Positions 62,828 through 64,000 of a DNA stretch of 64,000 nucleotides are shown one piece after another (within the stretch, counting starts at the first letter, position 1; each line of letters starts with the position of its first letter). A program made the translations under genes and the position numbers. A model generated the notes under the pieces. It worked only from the letters and a program-made list of their open reading frames with translations. It made no database searches and was not told where the DNA came from. The stretch covers positions 1,748,001 through 1,812,000 of the forward strand of contig NZ_CP048630.1 of the NCBI RefSeq assembly GCF_010669125.1. The letters run 5' to 3'. The stretch is from Ancylobacter pratisalsi (GTDB taxonomy: Bacteria > Pseudomonadota > Alphaproteobacteria > Rhizobiales > Xanthobacteraceae).

Positions 62828-64000
62828 TCAGGCCGCCAGCAACTTTTCGCGGACCGCCCAGTCGAGAGTCTTGTCGAGCGCGCGGGTGAGGCGATCGAAC
62901 AGTTCGTCGATCTCCGCCGGGGAAATGACCAGCGGCGGACAGATGGTGACGGCATCGCCGAACACGTTGCGAACGATCAGCCCTTCCTCCTGGGCAAAGG
63001 CCACACATTTGGCCGCCATGCCCAGCTTGGGGTCAAACTGGTGCTTCGTCTTCTTGTCCGCCACGATCTCGATGCCCGCGACCATGCCCGCTCCGCGCGC
63101 CTCGCCGACCAGCGGATGGTCCTCCAGCGCCGCGCGGCGGGCATTGAACTGCGGGATCTTCGCCCGTACGCGCTCGAAAACGTTCTCGCGCTCGTAGATT
63201 TCCAAGGTCTTCAGCGCAACGGCGGCCGGTACCGGATGGCCTGAATAGGTGAAGCCGTGACCGAAGCTGCCAAGCTTCGTGCTCTCCTGGAGCATGGCCT
63301 CGTACATCACCTCTGGAATCATCACCGCACCAATCGGCTGATAGGCCGAGGACAGCGCCTTGGCGACCGAAATGGAATCGGGCTTCATCTGCATGGCTTC
63401 GGAGCCGAAGGCCGTGCCGAGGCGGCCGAAGCCGGTGATGACCTCGTCGCCGATGAAGAACACGTCGTACTTGGTCAGTACGTCCTGGATCTTCGGATAA
63501 TAGGTCTTCGGCGGCACGATGACGCCGCCCGCGCCCAAAATAGGCTCCGCAATGAACGCGGCGACCGTCTCGGGTCCCTCGGCCAGAATCAATGCCTCGA
63601 GATCAGCCGCCAGCCGGGTGGCGAAATCCTCCTCGGTCTCGCCCGCCTCGGCGAGCCGGTAGTAGTGCGGGCATGTGGTGTGCCGCACTCCCGCGATCGG
63701 AAGGTCGAAGTCGTTGTGATTGCCGGCAAGTCCGGTCAGCGAGGCCGAGGCGATCGTGACGCCGTGATAGGCGCGCATGCGCGAGATGATCTTCTTCTTC
63801 TTCGGCCGCCCCAGCGCATTGTTCATGTACCAGACGAGCTTCATCTGGGTGTCGTTGGCCTCGGAGCCGGAGCAGGTGAAGAACACCTTGGAAATCGGGA
63901 CCGGCGCCATCTCCTTCAGCTTCTCGGCGAGTTCGATCGCGGGATCGTGACTCTTGCCGCCGAAGACATGGGTAAAGGGCAGCTTGCGCATCTGGGTGGC
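62828..64000 (-). CDS. Class III pyridoxal-phosphate aminotransferase (5' end outside window)
   Basis: A partial gene of about 390 visible residues, open to the right edge (…[20 protein letters not shown]). The PLP-binding region has [20 protein letters not shown] (the aspartate) and the Schiff-base lysine in [32 protein letters not shown] and [12 protein letters not shown] also belong to this class. Members act on omega-amino acids, amines or polyamines; the substrate is unknown. A strong terminator follows. Confidence 0.9.
   Translation of the reverse strand, partial: ATQMRKLPFTHVFGGKSHDPAIELAEKLKEMAPVPISKVFFTCSGSEANDTQMKLVWYMNNALGRPKKKKIISRMRAYHGVTIASASLTGLAGNHNDFDLPIAGVRHTTCPHYYRLAEAGETEEDFATRLAADLEALILAEGPETVAAFIAEPILGAGGVIVPPKTYYPKIQDVLTKYDVFFIGDEVITGFGRLGTAFGSEAMQMKPDSISVAKALSSAYQPIGAVMIPEVMYEAMLQESTKLGSFGHGFTYSGHPVPAAVALKTLEIYERENVFERVRAKIPQFNARRAALEDHPLVGEARGAGMVAGIEIVADKKTKHQFDPKLGMAAKCVAFAQEEGLIVRNVFGDAVTICPPLVISPAEIDELFDRLTRALDKTLDWAVREKLLAA

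Overview
The window is 64 kb of GC-rich DNA that reads as an alphaproteobacterial chromosome, most likely Hyphomicrobiales and perhaps the Xanthobacteraceae (Ancylobacter/Starkeya-like). This placement is an inference from gene content and order: cycM-like cytochrome c divergent from kdsB-pheA, a duplicated-yejA Yej operon, fabI - DnaJ-like - RT0821-type lipoprotein - pdxH, and a NAGGN osmolyte cluster. No rRNA, tRNA, CRISPR array or intact insertion sequence was seen. Most of the window is ordinary core and transport metabolism, tightly packed with many ATGA stop/start overlaps.

Layout. 1-6.2 kb: a tricarboxylate uptake module, with tctDE two-component genes plus an extra periplasmic binding protein facing divergent tctC-tctB-tctA. 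6.5-10 kb: Na+/alanine symporter, then the glutathione-dependent formaldehyde oxidation pair. 10-14.7 kb: a beta-hydroxyaspartate aldolase-like enzyme, a Tat-exported carbonic anhydrase, a serine hydrolase and an AraC regulator. 14.9-19.6 kb: the three-gene NAGGN osmoprotectant operon (asnO, ngg, M42 peptidase).

19.8-33.7 kb is the most interesting part. Eight minus-strand genes, with intergenic gaps of at most 34 nt and four overlapping junctions, encode a zinc-ribbon membrane protein, a large soluble protein of unknown fold, a periplasmic von Willebrand A-like protein with a C-terminal membrane segment, a three-TM protein, a 1222-residue tubulin/FtsZ-superfamily protein ending in a GYF_2-like domain, a glycine-zipper lipoprotein, an exported trypsin-like protease and a small exported cysteine-containing protein. 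A 1116-residue protein ending in a DUF4114 domain is read divergently from a shared AT-richer intergenic region. The combination of tubulin-like GTPase, vWA protein and envelope lipoprotein resembles the FtsZ-like membrane-remodelling systems predicted by Makarova and Koonin (2010); the zinc-ribbon, protease and DUF4114 partners make this version distinctive.

33.7-37.1 kb: a second serine hydrolase, then a low-GC scar holding a frameshifted S24 (phage repressor-type) fragment and an exported orphan, abutting the 3' end of a phosphoribosyltransferase gene. 37.6-43.6 kb: a GH13 glucosidase, an XRE-cupin regulator with a palindromic operator divergent from a RutA-like flavin monooxygenase, pheA, kdsB and cycM. 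43.8-51.7 kb: a Yej-type peptide ABC importer with two binding proteins, one Sec-exported and one Tat-exported. 51.7-64 kb: housekeeping genes (NUDIX, NlpC/P60, MarR, M17 aminopeptidase, histidine phosphatase, fabI, DnaJ-like, pdxH, SDR, CorA, L,D-transpeptidase) and a class III aminotransferase cut by the right edge.
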